Shown here in pieces: positions 18,387-27,258 of a stretch of DNA of 64,000 bases. Below the pieces are notes generated by a model. It had not been told where the DNA came from. It made no database searches and saw only the letters and a program-made list of their open reading frames with translations. Within the stretch, counting starts at the first letter, position 1, and every line of letters begins with the position of its first letter. Source of the stretch: JAAGZL01 sp050291725 (lineage in GTDB: Bacteria; Pseudomonadota; Gammaproteobacteria; Chromatiales; Chromatiaceae). The position numbers and the translations under genes were made by a program. Location of the stretch: the NCBI GenBank assembly GCA_050291725.1, contig JBNKKH010000032.1, positions 124,001 through 188,000 on the forward strand. Direction: 5' to 3'.

Positions 18387-20150
18387 CTACGCACCAATAC
18401 CCAAACGACGCATTACTACGAACCAAAGAACATCGAGAGGCTTAATAAAGAAATGAAAGAGAATAATAATCAACACGACAGCTACCAAGCCTATCTTAAT
18501 CGCCAACTTCTTATACTTCTCCTGTTTCTCTTTTTCAGCATCTATCTCTATGTATGGCACTGTGATCAACGGCGGTGAGCCTGTTACCTGAATCAGACTA
18601 GCAACATCTTTAATTGAGTCACTCAACGCCTCTGCAACTGCAACCGTACCCACCCCACCAGCTAGTGAAAAAACAAACCCGAGAAAAAGTATGGCCAGTC
18701 TGTTGGGCTTAGAGGGCTTTTCAGGTAACTGAGGTGGCTCTATAAGCGAGAAGCGCTCACCCTTGTTTTCACGCTCAAGAGACTCGGCCAACTCAGCTTC
18801 TAGCTGCTTGGCTTTAACCTCTTTGTATTTAGCCATTGCGTTATCATAATCACGAGTAAGATCACGATACTCACGCTCAACCTGAGGGCTCTTCATCAGC
18901 CTCTCCTCATAATCGCGCACCTTATCCATCAGCTCCTTACGCAATTTCTGCAGCGAATCAAGCTCACTCTTTGCCGCTTCCAATTGACTTTGAAACTGAA
19001 GATAAATTGGATTATCCGCCTCAATATCTTCATCTTCTTTCTGATTTTTCTTGGCCTTTTTTAATGCATCTTGAGCCTGTACCAGGCTACGATTCACCTT
19101 CTTAAGGTCTGGATGCTCAGGTGAATACTTATCCTGGAGCAGAGCTTTTTGCATCTTAAGCTCCTTAACCTGCATTTTTAGCTCTTCAGTTTCATCCGTA
19201 GCGCCAACTTCTGTACGCAGTGCAGCAATCTCTTTTTTAATCTTTATAAGATCTGGGTGCGTTGGGGAGTAATGGGATGAGAGCGAGATAAGTTGGGTCT
19301 GCAACTCCTTCAGTCTGCTTCTAGGCCCAAGCACAACGCTACCTCTGGAAGAGGAACCATAGGCATCAGGACTAATTTGAGACAACTCCGATGTGAGATA
19401 TATCTTTCTCTCTTCCAGAGTCCTGATTTGCTGCTCTACACCTTTAAGCTCACTCTCTGAACGATTCATCAACTGGATATTCAGTTGCTGCAGCTCTGGC
19501 AGATTATTACCGTTTTTTTCCTTAAAGGTAGCCAGGTTCGCTTCGAGTTTGGAAACCTTCTCCTCCAGCTTTTTCGACTCCGCCGCCAAAAACCCTGTGG
19601 TCTCAATTGCCGATTTTGCCCGGCGCGCAAGGTTGGCCTTAAGAAACAGCGAAACTAGTTCATTCGTGACTTTCTGACTGATACGCGGACTTTCACTATT
19701 GAATGAAAGGGAGAACGCTATGGTTGCAGTTGTTGGCCTGCCGCTACGTGGATCGACTACATCTGCACTGATCATCTCCAAATTAATCTCTTCTCGCATC
19801 TCCTCGACCAGGATGCTCATACTTGTAGTTTTTCTTTCATCCTTGTACAGATCATAAGTATTGATAATCTTAGAGAGATTCTCGGTGGTCATTACCTTCT
19901 GGCTAATCACCTGAATTCTCTCGCCGGCATATGAGGTAACGGTAGAGCGTACCAAATCGACCGGAATCTCCTGCTGCTCAATAAGAATAATAGCTTTTGA
20001 TTGATATACTGAAGGCAGCCCTATTGCCAATAGGATGCTAATAACAAAAATAACAATTGCGGGTATTATGAATTGTTTCTTCCGCCGGTTAAGCATGGCC
20101 AGGTAATCACCTAGCCCCTTTTCATCTTCCATTTCTAATGTTTCTTGCAT
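18387..20150 (-). CDS. Wzz/GNVR-type polysaccharide chain-length determinant (XrtA system)
   Basis: A 587-residue inner-membrane co-polymerase. The first membrane segment is at about residues 33-50, just after LAMLNRRKKQFIIP; a long periplasmic coiled-coil region (about 170-470) is rich in Lys, Glu and Leu; the second segment is at about 545-570. A PPQLPEKPSKPNR motif, the Pro-rich Wzz signature, precedes a further hydrophobic stretch at about 505-525. It is expected to control polymer length together with the BY-kinase. An alternative start at Met7 is possible. The 253 bp before it (20,151-20,403) show no recognised element. Confidence 0.88.
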   Translation of the reverse strand: MQETLEMEDEKGLGDYLAMLNRRKKQFIIPAIVIFVISILLAIGLPSVYQSKAIILIEQQEIPVDLVRSTVTSYAGERIQVISQKVMTTENLSKIINTYDLYKDERKTTSMSILVEEMREEINLEMISADVVDPRSGRPTTATIAFSLSFNSESPRISQKVTNELVSLFLKANLARRAKSAIETTGFLAAESKKLEEKVSKLEANLATFKEKNGNNLPELQQLNIQLMNRSESELKGVEQQIRTLEERKIYLTSELSQISPDAYGSSSRGSVVLGPRSRLKELQTQLISLSSHYSPTHPDLIKIKKEIAALRTEVGATDETEELKMQVKELKMQKALLQDKYSPEHPDLKKVNRSLVQAQDALKKAKKNQKEDEDIEADNPIYLQFQSQLEAAKSELDSLQKLRKELMDKVRDYEERLMKSPQVEREYRDLTRDYDNAMAKYKEVKAKQLEAELAESLERENKGERFSLIEPPQLPEKPSKPNRLAILFLGFVFSLAGGVGTVAVAEALSDSIKDVASLIQVTGSPPLITVPYIEIDAEKEKQEKYKKLAIKIGLVAVVLIIILFHFFIKPLDVLWFVVMRRLGIGA

Positions 20151-20403
20151 CTCTCATCCAACTATTTTGTCTAATAACCACTAATTTGCGACTAGGGACA
20201 TTAAGTAAAAAATATGCTATCAATCTAGCCTAAATAGAACCGCGCAGTATATTCCATATTCAACTTCTAATAACCTAAGCCACTCACTAACACAGTGGCA
20301 GATAATGGCTCAAGCTTAAGCAACATATCTACTGTGCACCACCCATACTGAACACTTCTTAGTTACAGAATAGTAACCCTATTAACAGACAGGAATTATG
20401 CCG

Positions 20404-21654
20404 CTACAGCTCCATCCACCTAGATAGAGACTCTTTTGGCCAGACATACCTCACAGTAATGTACACAGCGTTAGATTCTGCGGGCCCAGCATCTGATGAG
20501 GTGTATTCCGACTGCCGATAGTGATAAGAACCACTAATAGTCCACCAACGGGAAGCCTTCCAGTTTATTCTTGGCTCAATGGAAAAATAGGTTCTATCAT
20601 CGCCTGGGTCTGTCCGCCCCCCACCGCTTTCGTTTTGCTGAAAAGTGCTAGATAAGGCGAAAGTTGTTCGCTCAGACATTTTACGATTTAAAGACAAATT
20701 CAGGCTGCTCTTGCTTGTCATCTTACCTGCGCCGCCTGCACTTTCTGATGTTTTTATGGAGGCACTTAATGAGCCAAGCTCGAACTGTTTTCTTAAACCA
20801 ATATCTATCAGTTTACCAACACTACTAAACTCTTCTTCTGTGGTACCACTTGTATAAGTTGATTCAGTATAGTTAGGACCTATAAGCGCATTTAAGCTCA
20901 AGGTCTCAGAAAACATGTGATTAATGCCAAGCTGCAAACTGGTTGTATCAAACTCTGTTTTGTTTGAGCCATATAAGAGACTACCTGTCGAAGAATATAA
21001 CGATGCACTTAACACAGCTTGTAGAGTGGTTCTTTCGGAGAGCCTATATTGTAGCGAGGTATATGCAGAACTATTGGTATAATCACTTAGACCTGTAAAT
21101 TCGGCATCTTCATAGGCCACATCAGTATAATTCCCGCCAACCCGAATAGATGCACGCTCTGTTAAAGTGCGGTCAAAGTATGGACTTATCGCTTTGGTTA
21201 TTCTGATTTTATTGGTGTTAGAGTAACCAGTGAAGTCGAATTCACTTGTTCTGGTGCTTTCCCGTTCATAGGCAGCCCCAAGACCAAAAAGATTAAGGCC
21301 TGATCGATAAGATGACTTAAGGTTGAAAAACTGGTTATTGGTGTTCAGATAGGCGTTATCATCGAAGCGCCGATCAATCATCTTTGCCGTAATACTGACA
21401 TCACTCACATTGGTACGAAAACCCAAAGCAGCATCAGCTGTAATACTCGAAGTAAAAGTTTCAATCTCTGAGTTGGTGGAAAGCTGCAAATTATCACTGT
21501 AGCCAAGGCTAGCTCTTACGCTTGGTTCAAAGTACCACTTCTCGGCTAACGCTGGCGATGACGCCAGAAAGAGAAACACGCATAACACAGAAAGCCTGGG
21601 ACTAAACAGGCTCTTCTTGATAAGTTGTGAGATAATCGACATATCAATTATCAC
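20404..21654 (-). CDS. Outer-membrane beta-barrel protein of the PEP-CTERM/XrtA system
   Basis: A 416-residue exported protein. The N-terminus is a signal peptide ending SSPALA-EKW at about residue 38. The rest is a run of alternating-polarity strands with aromatic ends and ends in a charged and aromatic strand, as expected for a beta-barrel. It matches the outer-membrane protein family regularly found in XrtA exopolysaccharide loci. Probable role: outer-membrane passage or assembly of the exported polymer. It lies 43 bp after the Wza-like gene. Confidence 0.82.
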   Translation of the reverse strand: MIIDMSIISQLIKKSLFSPRLSVLCVFLFLASSPALAEKWYFEPSVRASLGYSDNLQLSTNSEIETFTSSITADAALGFRTNVSDVSITAKMIDRRFDDNAYLNTNNQFFNLKSSYRSGLNLFGLGAAYERESTRTSEFDFTGYSNTNKIRITKAISPYFDRTLTERASIRVGGNYTDVAYEDAEFTGLSDYTNSSAYTSLQYRLSERTTLQAVLSASLYSSTGSLLYGSNKTEFDTTSLQLGINHMFSETLSLNALIGPNYTESTYTSGTTEEEFSSVGKLIDIGLRKQFELGSLSASIKTSESAGGAGKMTSKSSLNLSLNRKMSERTTFALSSTFQQNESGGGRTDPGDDRTYFSIEPRINWKASRWWTISGSYHYRQSEYTSSDAGPAESNAVYITVRYVWPKESLSRWMEL

Positions 21655-21697
21655 GGCGCAGTAGCTTTGGTTATTATCATTGTAGTCTTTTGCAAAC

Positions 21698-22264
21698 TTA
21701 TGGCACTACAACGACATCCCCAGGCTTCAGAAATATATTTTGGGTTAGATCTTTACCATCGACTACCTTGTCATAATCAAACGGTATTGACTTCTGCACT
21801 CCATTAACTCGACGCAATATCAGGATTTCATCGCCCTCTGCAAATGGATTCAGCCCCCCTGCCATTCCGATAGCCTGCATAACATCTACATTTCGGTTAC
21901 TCAAAAACTCTCCCGGCTTAAGAACTTTGCCAACTACGTAAATTCTGTTGCCTGTCATCTGTTTAAGATTCACCGTAACCACTGGGTCAGGTATATATTT
22001 TTCCAGGCGCGCAGCTATAGCAGAATTAACCGCTTGAACCGTTCTGCCCTTAGCCATAACGCTACCGACTAACGGAAAGGATATTCTGCCGTCAGGCTGT
22101 ACCAACACTTCACTTTGCAGATCTGGCTCTTTCCAGACCGATATCTCAAGTATATCTCCTGGCTGGAGCAAGTATTTATCATTCGCAAATATCTTAGTCG
22201 ACAGCAAGAGCAGACACAGAACAATCAGAACAAGAATTATTTGGTTATGCTGAGTTTTGGACAT
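21698..22264 (-). CDS. Polysaccharide export protein (Wza/EpsE-like, short form)
   Basis: A 188-residue periplasmic/outer-membrane protein with a signal peptide (residues 1-27, ending KIFAND) and the polysaccharide-export (BexD/CtrA/VexA) domain: LQPGDILEISVW, then PDGRISFPLVG. A soluble ligand-binding (SLBB) domain follows, with YVVGKVLKPGEF and MQAIGMAGGLNPFAE. The mature N-terminus has no lipobox cysteine, unlike Wza, and no C-terminal amphipathic helix is visible, so it may need the neighbouring beta-barrel to cross the outer membrane. It is the first gene of the export part of the operon; no sigma-54 or strong sigma-70 promoter was seen upstream. Confidence 0.88.
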   Translation of the reverse strand: MSKTQHNQIILVLIVLCLLLLSTKIFANDKYLLQPGDILEISVWKEPDLQSEVLVQPDGRISFPLVGSVMAKGRTVQAVNSAIAARLEKYIPDPVVTVNLKQMTGNRIYVVGKVLKPGEFLSNRNVDVMQAIGMAGGLNPFAEGDEILILRRVNGVQKSIPFDYDKVVDGKDLTQNIFLKPGDVVVVP

Positions 22265-22462
22265 AGTCCTTATCCCCTAAATTTCATTGGTATATTAAAA
22301 CCTGAAGCAAGAAAAAACCTTTTCTCGCCTATTGTATAGATTGGAGAGAATATACCACACCATTAACGTTAACAATAACAATTAACAAACTAATAACCCG
22401 ATGTTTTTACCAGACATTTACTTAAAAAAGCCACATGCTAAAACAGGCATTTATTCACACAT

Positions 22463-22492
22463 AAAAAAAGAGGAGATAACCCCCTCTTTTTT
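22463..22492 (-). terminator. Rho-independent terminator after the PEP-CTERM gene
   Basis: A perfect 10-11-bp stem (AAAAAAGAGG paired with CCTCTTTTTT) with a 9-nt loop; read on the minus strand it ends in a T-tract. It lies about 20 bp beyond the PEP-CTERM stop and separates that gene from the polysaccharide-export operon. Confidence 0.8.
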
Positions 22493-22514
22493 AGATTCAG
22501 CTAGCTAATTACTA

Positions 22515-23237
22515 CTATGATATAGTTTTCCTGGTCTTCCCACGCCCGACCACACCAAATCCAGCCAGAGCAGACACAAACAACAGCGCAGCTGGAGGCA
22601 GAGGCACCGCAGTAGCATCAAAATAGACAGAGTACCCATCAAGCTGACCATTTGACGTTCCAGTTATTCTAACCAAGTAATCACCAGCGTCGATTCTAGC
22701 GAAGCCTAGATCATCAAGATGCCCAACATGTCCAGTAATAGGATCTATGAGATAACTACTGGAGAAGGATGCAGTAGCTAGTGCTGAGTCACTACCACCA
22801 TATTCAAAAAGCTCAAGAGTAAAGCTATCTACCTCTCCATCCCACTCGTAATAAACATCAAGGACAGATGTGGCATCAGAGGTAAACCTATACCAGTGCA
22901 CATTACTGGCATTTGGCAAAGAGTCTTCATAGTTATTGACATAGCTATCGACAGAGGTTAAATCTGACTGCGTACTCTTAACCAGAAAGGAAGTTCCAAT
23001 CATGCCACTAGGACTAGGACCGGGATAACCCAAATTTACATTACCAATATACCCATCGTAAATTCCAAAATGGTAGCCTGCGAGATCAATGTAATATCCA
23101 CTGTATGTGTACTTACCTTGATCACCACTGCCTGAACTGTCGCGCACAACACTACCATCAACATAGTAGGCCGATGCACTTACCGACATCAGTAGCCCTG
23201 CCAATAGAAGTCCAGCTACACCGATTAATTTTTTCAC
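22515..23237 (-). CDS. PEP-CTERM sorting-signal protein, secreted; local exosortase substrate
   Basis: A 240-residue secreted protein. GTG at 23,237 is chosen as start: it is followed by a normal signal peptide (KKLIGVAGLLLAGLL, ending ASA) and preceded by GGGG 7 bases upstream, whereas the longer frame would bury the signal peptide. The C-terminus is a PEP-CTERM-type sorting signal: VPLPP, a hydrophobic helix (LLFVSALAGFGVV) and a basic tail (GRGKTRK). The middle has a beta-sandwich look (HWYRFTSDAT, DAGDYLVRITGTS), like pre-peptidase C-terminal (PPC) domains, and is rich in Gly, Ser and Tyr. It lies between the secretion and polysaccharide operons. Role inferred: a matrix or surface protein anchored by XrtA. 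Confidence 0.85.
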   Translation of the reverse strand: MKKLIGVAGLLLAGLLMSVSASAYYVDGSVVRDSSGSGDQGKYTYSGYYIDLAGYHFGIYDGYIGNVNLGYPGPSPSGMIGTSFLVKSTQSDLTSVDSYVNNYEDSLPNASNVHWYRFTSDATSVLDVYYEWDGEVDSFTLELFEYGGSDSALATASFSSSYLIDPITGHVGHLDDLGFARIDAGDYLVRITGTSNGQLDGYSVYFDATAVPLPPAALLFVSALAGFGVVGRGKTRKTIS

Positions 23238-23533
23238 TTTAACACCCCGATATTCACCTAACTCAACGTACGGAGAACACAGTCCCCGTCTTTGGCTAGT
23301 CACTTAATATCCACATTATCTCAAAAAAACGTCGTGAATGGAAATATCACCCACTATTTATATGCAAAATAGATTTTTAACAAAAGACCTCAAAACCGGA
23401 AAACGTCACTTAATAAGGATTATGTACAGATTAGGGCTTGTCCACATCACTCAAATAGGTAATAAGCCAGCATATCCACAAGAATTAATGCATTAAATCA
23501 GGTAGATATCTTAAAAATAAAGTATTTAAATTC

Positions 23534-24961
23534 CTACCTTTCTGTCAATGCCAACTGTTTGGCTTTTATTATTGGCTTCAAAATATAGTCTAAAACCGTC
23601 TTTTCCCCTGTAATTATATCTACAGTAGCCACCATACCAGGAATAATAGGCAGCTTTTTATCGCCTTTTGCTAGGTAATTTTTTTCAGTTCTCACCATAA
23701 CCTTATAATAGGCATTGTTATTCTCATCCAGCTCTGTATCAACACCTATCTGCTCTAATTTGCCTGAAAGACCACCATATATGGAAAAATCATAAGAGGT
23801 AAATTTAACCCGCGCCTTCTGATTCGGATGTAAAAATGCAATATCAGCAGGCCTAACCCGCGCCTCCACCAAAAGAGTATCATCAAGCGGTACGATCTCC
23901 ATCAAATCCTCGCCCGGCTTAACCACACCACCAATAGTGCTCTTCTTAATCGACTTAACCAACCCCCTAACCGGCGACCTTATCTCAGTCCTTGATACTT
24001 TATCCTTTGCCCCCAGGATTACCTCTTTTACTCTGGCAAACTCAAGATTGCGTTTTGATAGCTCTTCCGCACTCACCGATTTAAAGTGTCTAAACTTCTC
24101 ATTGATACGACTTTGCGCCTCGCTGATAGAAGACTCAACCCTAGGCAAAGCCAACTTAGCTCCACTAATCTTTCCTTCCAGTTCGTTTATCTGCCGCTTT
24201 ATCTGCAACAACTCAACCTTGGGCACTATGCTTTTCTTTACCAAAGGCTGAGTAATCTCTAACTCCTCCTGAGCCAGTTTAAGGCTAGCCTGCAGTTGCT
24301 TAAGCTTACCCAACAGTTCGTCTTTCTCCTGTTTTTTCTGAGTAAGCTGCTGCTCAAGAATAGCCACCTGGGAACTAAGCTCAGATTTTCTTGCTTGATA
24401 AAGCGCCAACTGATCTTTAACAATAACCGGATATTTTTTCCTAATTTTAAGGCTAAACTTCAGTGGCTCCCCGCTAGCCTCAGCCTTCAATCTGGCTATT
24501 TCACCTACCAAGCTATCATATTTAGCCTGAATCTCTCCAAAGCTGGATGAGAAGCCGGTGTCATCAATCCTGATAACCACCTGCCCTTTAGATGCCAACT
24601 GCCCTTCCGTAACCAAAATCTCTTTGAGTATACCGCCCTCAAGGTTCTGGATAACTTGAACACGCGATGAAGGGATTACTTTCCCAGTTGCATGAGTAAC
24701 TTCATCTATTACAGCAAACCAAGCCCAGACTGTGGCAACTAGAAAAAAGACCATTATTAGGAATAGCATAGTCAGTGAGTACGGAGATGGTCCCTGTACA
24801 TATGCCGCATCAACCTCTTGGGCATAATCAGCATCAGACCAATACTTATCTGAGTACATATTCATAATCTTGGTAGAAACTGCATCCTTGGTTTCAGACC
24901 AGTCCATATTGGACAACCTATCCTTTACTCCCGACAGATTTTTATTCAAATATGACTTCAC
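23534..24961 (-). CDS. HlyD-family type I secretion periplasmic adaptor (LapC-like)
   Basis: A 475-residue membrane-fusion protein linking the inner-membrane ABC transporter to the TolC-like channel. One membrane helix is at about residues 60-82 (LTMLFLIMVFFLVATVWAW). It is followed by a biotinyl-lipoyl-like half-motif (GKVIPSSRVQVIQNLEGG), a long alpha-helical coiled coil (about 145-310) and the second half-motif (IRSPVRGLVKSIKK). The HlyD C-terminal region PIIPGMVATVDIITGEKTV is intact. The start overlaps the ABC transporter stop by 4 bp. Confidence 0.92.
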   Translation of the reverse strand: MKSYLNKNLSGVKDRLSNMDWSETKDAVSTKIMNMYSDKYWSDADYAQEVDAAYVQGPSPYSLTMLFLIMVFFLVATVWAWFAVIDEVTHATGKVIPSSRVQVIQNLEGGILKEILVTEGQLASKGQVVIRIDDTGFSSSFGEIQAKYDSLVGEIARLKAEASGEPLKFSLKIRKKYPVIVKDQLALYQARKSELSSQVAILEQQLTQKKQEKDELLGKLKQLQASLKLAQEELEITQPLVKKSIVPKVELLQIKRQINELEGKISGAKLALPRVESSISEAQSRINEKFRHFKSVSAEELSKRNLEFARVKEVILGAKDKVSRTEIRSPVRGLVKSIKKSTIGGVVKPGEDLMEIVPLDDTLLVEARVRPADIAFLHPNQKARVKFTSYDFSIYGGLSGKLEQIGVDTELDENNNAYYKVMVRTEKNYLAKGDKKLPIIPGMVATVDIITGEKTVLDYILKPIIKAKQLALTER

Positions 24962-27183
24962 TGGCCCGCCTCCCTTTTTTCTATCTGCTCACGGGTGGCA
25001 GCTTTTGCCATATTCAATACATCATCTTTGGACTCATCTTTAACTATTTTGCCGTTACCCAAAATAACCACTCTATTTACCAACGAAAGGAGCGTAGGTC
25101 GATGAGTAATAAGAATCATTGTCTTGTCTGCCAAGACAGTACCCAGGCGGTGCATAAACATCTTCTCAGCTTGCATATCCATCATGCTGGTAGGCTCATC
25201 CAGGATTAGAATACGCGGATTAGTTATTAAAGCGCGCGCCAGTCCGATAGCTTGACGCTGCCCACCAGAAAGCGCCTGCCCACGCTCTCCAACCATCCAG
25301 TCATAACCTTGAGGATGCCGGGAAACAAACTCATGTACTCCAGCAAGCTGAGCCGCTTCTAAAATCATGGCATCATCTGCAAAGGGCGCGCCCATAGCTA
25401 TGTTGTCGCGCACGCTCCCCTGAAACAGCAACACCTCCTGCATCACCACCCCTATATGAGAACGGACATCTGATGGGTCAATTTGGCGCAAATCGGTATT
25501 GTCCAACAATACCGATCCATCAGTTGGCTCATACAGGCCAGCAATCAATCTTGATATAGTAGTTTTTCCAGAACCTATAGGCCCGATGAAGGCAATCTTC
25601 TCCCCAGGTTTGATATGAAATGATACATCATCAATTGCAGCCACATTAACATTTGGGTAGCTAAATGAAACATTGTCAAATCTAACATCTCCCTTCACAT
25701 CTGAGCGGCTTAGGAACGTTTGACCTACTCCCCGCTCAACAGGAAGTTCCATTATTTCGTTAAGGGACTCTAGCGCGACCATAGCCTGATTATAACGACT
25801 GAGCAGCATAGCCACCTGTCCCAGAGGAGCCATAGCCCTACCCGATATTATGGTGCAGGCTATCAGTCCACCTACGGTCATTTCGCCTTCCATAATCTGA
25901 TATACACCAATCAGTATTACCCCAACAGTTACCAGCTGCATGGCGGTCTGCGAAAAATTGATACCTGTTCCTGCCACCAACCTAGCACCAAGACTGGTCT
26001 TAGCAGCACGCCCTACAAACCGTTCCCAATCTCGCTGCATGCGGCTCTCAGCACCCAGAGACTTAACTGTTTCAAGTGCACCAATTGTTTCTAGAATAAC
26101 TCCATGTTTCTGCGACTGCTGCTCAATCTCTTTACTTATAGCCCGGCGCATAGGCCACTGCAGAAAAATACCTACGGCGAGAACAACCGGAACCGCCAGA
26201 GCAGGAGCTAAAACCACCACCCCTCCGATCGCGTAAATGATAATCAAAAACAGTATAACAAAGGGTAAATCAACCATCGCTACCAGCGCCGCGGAACTAA
26301 AAAATTCACGCAACGACTCAAACTCACGCAGGCGATTAGCAAAGGCACCAGACGACTCTGGCCTGGCGTGCATTTTTATATTTAGGACCTGTCCAAATAT
26401 CTTACTTGAAAGCAGAACATCTATTCTTTTACCTGCGTTATCGACAAAGTATGACCGCAGTGTCTTCAACATAAAATCAAAGAAGATCACAATTGATACA
26501 CCTAGCGCCAACACCCACAATGTCTCTTCCGCATGATTTGGTACCACGCGATCATAAACGTTCATCACAAACAAGGGACTGGCTAAGGTAAATAGGTTTA
26601 TAAGTATGGCAGCAAGCAACACCTGGGTATATGTAGGCCAGAACTTAAGCAGAGTATCCCAAAACCAGTCTCCTGCTGTTTTGGTCTCTTCTTTTTCCGC
26701 GCGGTGCTTTAATCCAAAGTCTGGTTTTACAAAAATCGCATAGCTTTCATAAAGCTGTTCGATTTTATCCATAGGCACTATATCTGTGCCGCCACCAGAC
26801 TGAGGGAAAGACACCTCAGCCATTTGAGCGCCATTTTTAACAAAGCGCCTAAGAAGCACACAGGCATCACGCCCCTTCAACAACAACACCGCAGGAAGAA
26901 CCATATCAGGTATATCGTCTAACTCTCGCTTGTTTACCCTTGCAGACAAACCAGCACGTGCAGCCGCCCGCACAAACAGTGCTGGGGTCAACCGTTTATC
27001 TTGTAAAGGGAGACCCGATCTAAGAGAGTTAACTGAGTGGGGACGACCATAGTGTTTAGTAAGTAGAACTAACGAACCCAGAAGAGGATCCGCAGCCTCA
27101 TTATCAATATCCTTTACCGACACCGACCAGGAGCCTTGCTCTACAGCACTATTTACATCAGTATCTTTTTTTTGTTCAGACAT
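24958..27183 (-). CDS. Type I secretion ABC transporter (LapB/RtxB-like) with inactive C39-like domain
   Basis: A 741-residue fused permease/ATPase that powers export of RTX-type proteins. Residues about 30-155 are a C39-peptidase-like domain lacking the catalytic Cys (LLGSLVLLTKHYGRPHS where true peptidases carry Cys), so it should bind substrate rather than cleave it. Membrane segments cover about 180-460. The nucleotide-binding domain has Walker A GPIGSGKTT (534-542), signature ALSGGQRQ and Walker B ILILDEPT. This architecture fits LapB-type transporters that secrete large adhesins. It follows the LuxR-type regulator gene by 75 bp and overlaps the HlyD gene by 4 bp. Confidence 0.93.
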   Translation of the reverse strand: MSEQKKDTDVNSAVEQGSWSVSVKDIDNEAADPLLGSLVLLTKHYGRPHSVNSLRSGLPLQDKRLTPALFVRAAARAGLSARVNKRELDDIPDMVLPAVLLLKGRDACVLLRRFVKNGAQMAEVSFPQSGGGTDIVPMDKIEQLYESYAIFVKPDFGLKHRAEKEETKTAGDWFWDTLLKFWPTYTQVLLAAILINLFTLASPLFVMNVYDRVVPNHAEETLWVLALGVSIVIFFDFMLKTLRSYFVDNAGKRIDVLLSSKIFGQVLNIKMHARPESSGAFANRLREFESLREFFSSAALVAMVDLPFVILFLIIIYAIGGVVVLAPALAVPVVLAVGIFLQWPMRRAISKEIEQQSQKHGVILETIGALETVKSLGAESRMQRDWERFVGRAAKTSLGARLVAGTGINFSQTAMQLVTVGVILIGVYQIMEGEMTVGGLIACTIISGRAMAPLGQVAMLLSRYNQAMVALESLNEIMELPVERGVGQTFLSRSDVKGDVRFDNVSFSYPNVNVAAIDDVSFHIKPGEKIAFIGPIGSGKTTISRLIAGLYEPTDGSVLLDNTDLRQIDPSDVRSHIGVVMQEVLLFQGSVRDNIAMGAPFADDAMILEAAQLAGVHEFVSRHPQGYDWMVGERGQALSGGQRQAIGLARALITNPRILILDEPTSMMDMQAEKMFMHRLGTVLADKTMILITHRPTLLSLVNRVVILGNGKIVKDESKDDVLNMAKAATREQIEKREAGQ

Positions 27184-27258
27184 TGGCGCCCACCTATACC
27201 TTACTGCTTTAGCTGATTATGTCACTGATACCTGATGTACGCTATTAGTAGCAAACAG

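Noticed and set aside
18384..18578. 64-codon plus-strand ORF inside the chain-length determinant gene
   Set aside because: Antisense shadow of a well-supported gene; its hydrophobic run mirrors the membrane segment of the real protein.
22265..23533. Possible sigma-54 promoters for the exopolysaccharide or PEP-CTERM genes, as known for some XrtA loci
   Set aside because: No GG-N10-GC pair in the right context was found on the minus strand upstream of the export gene or the PEP-CTERM gene.
24958..27183. Bacteriocin or peptide-processing exporter
   Set aside because: The C39-like domain lacks the catalytic Cys and the surrounding genes are lapD, lapG and an RTX protein, so a LapB-like adhesin exporter fits better.
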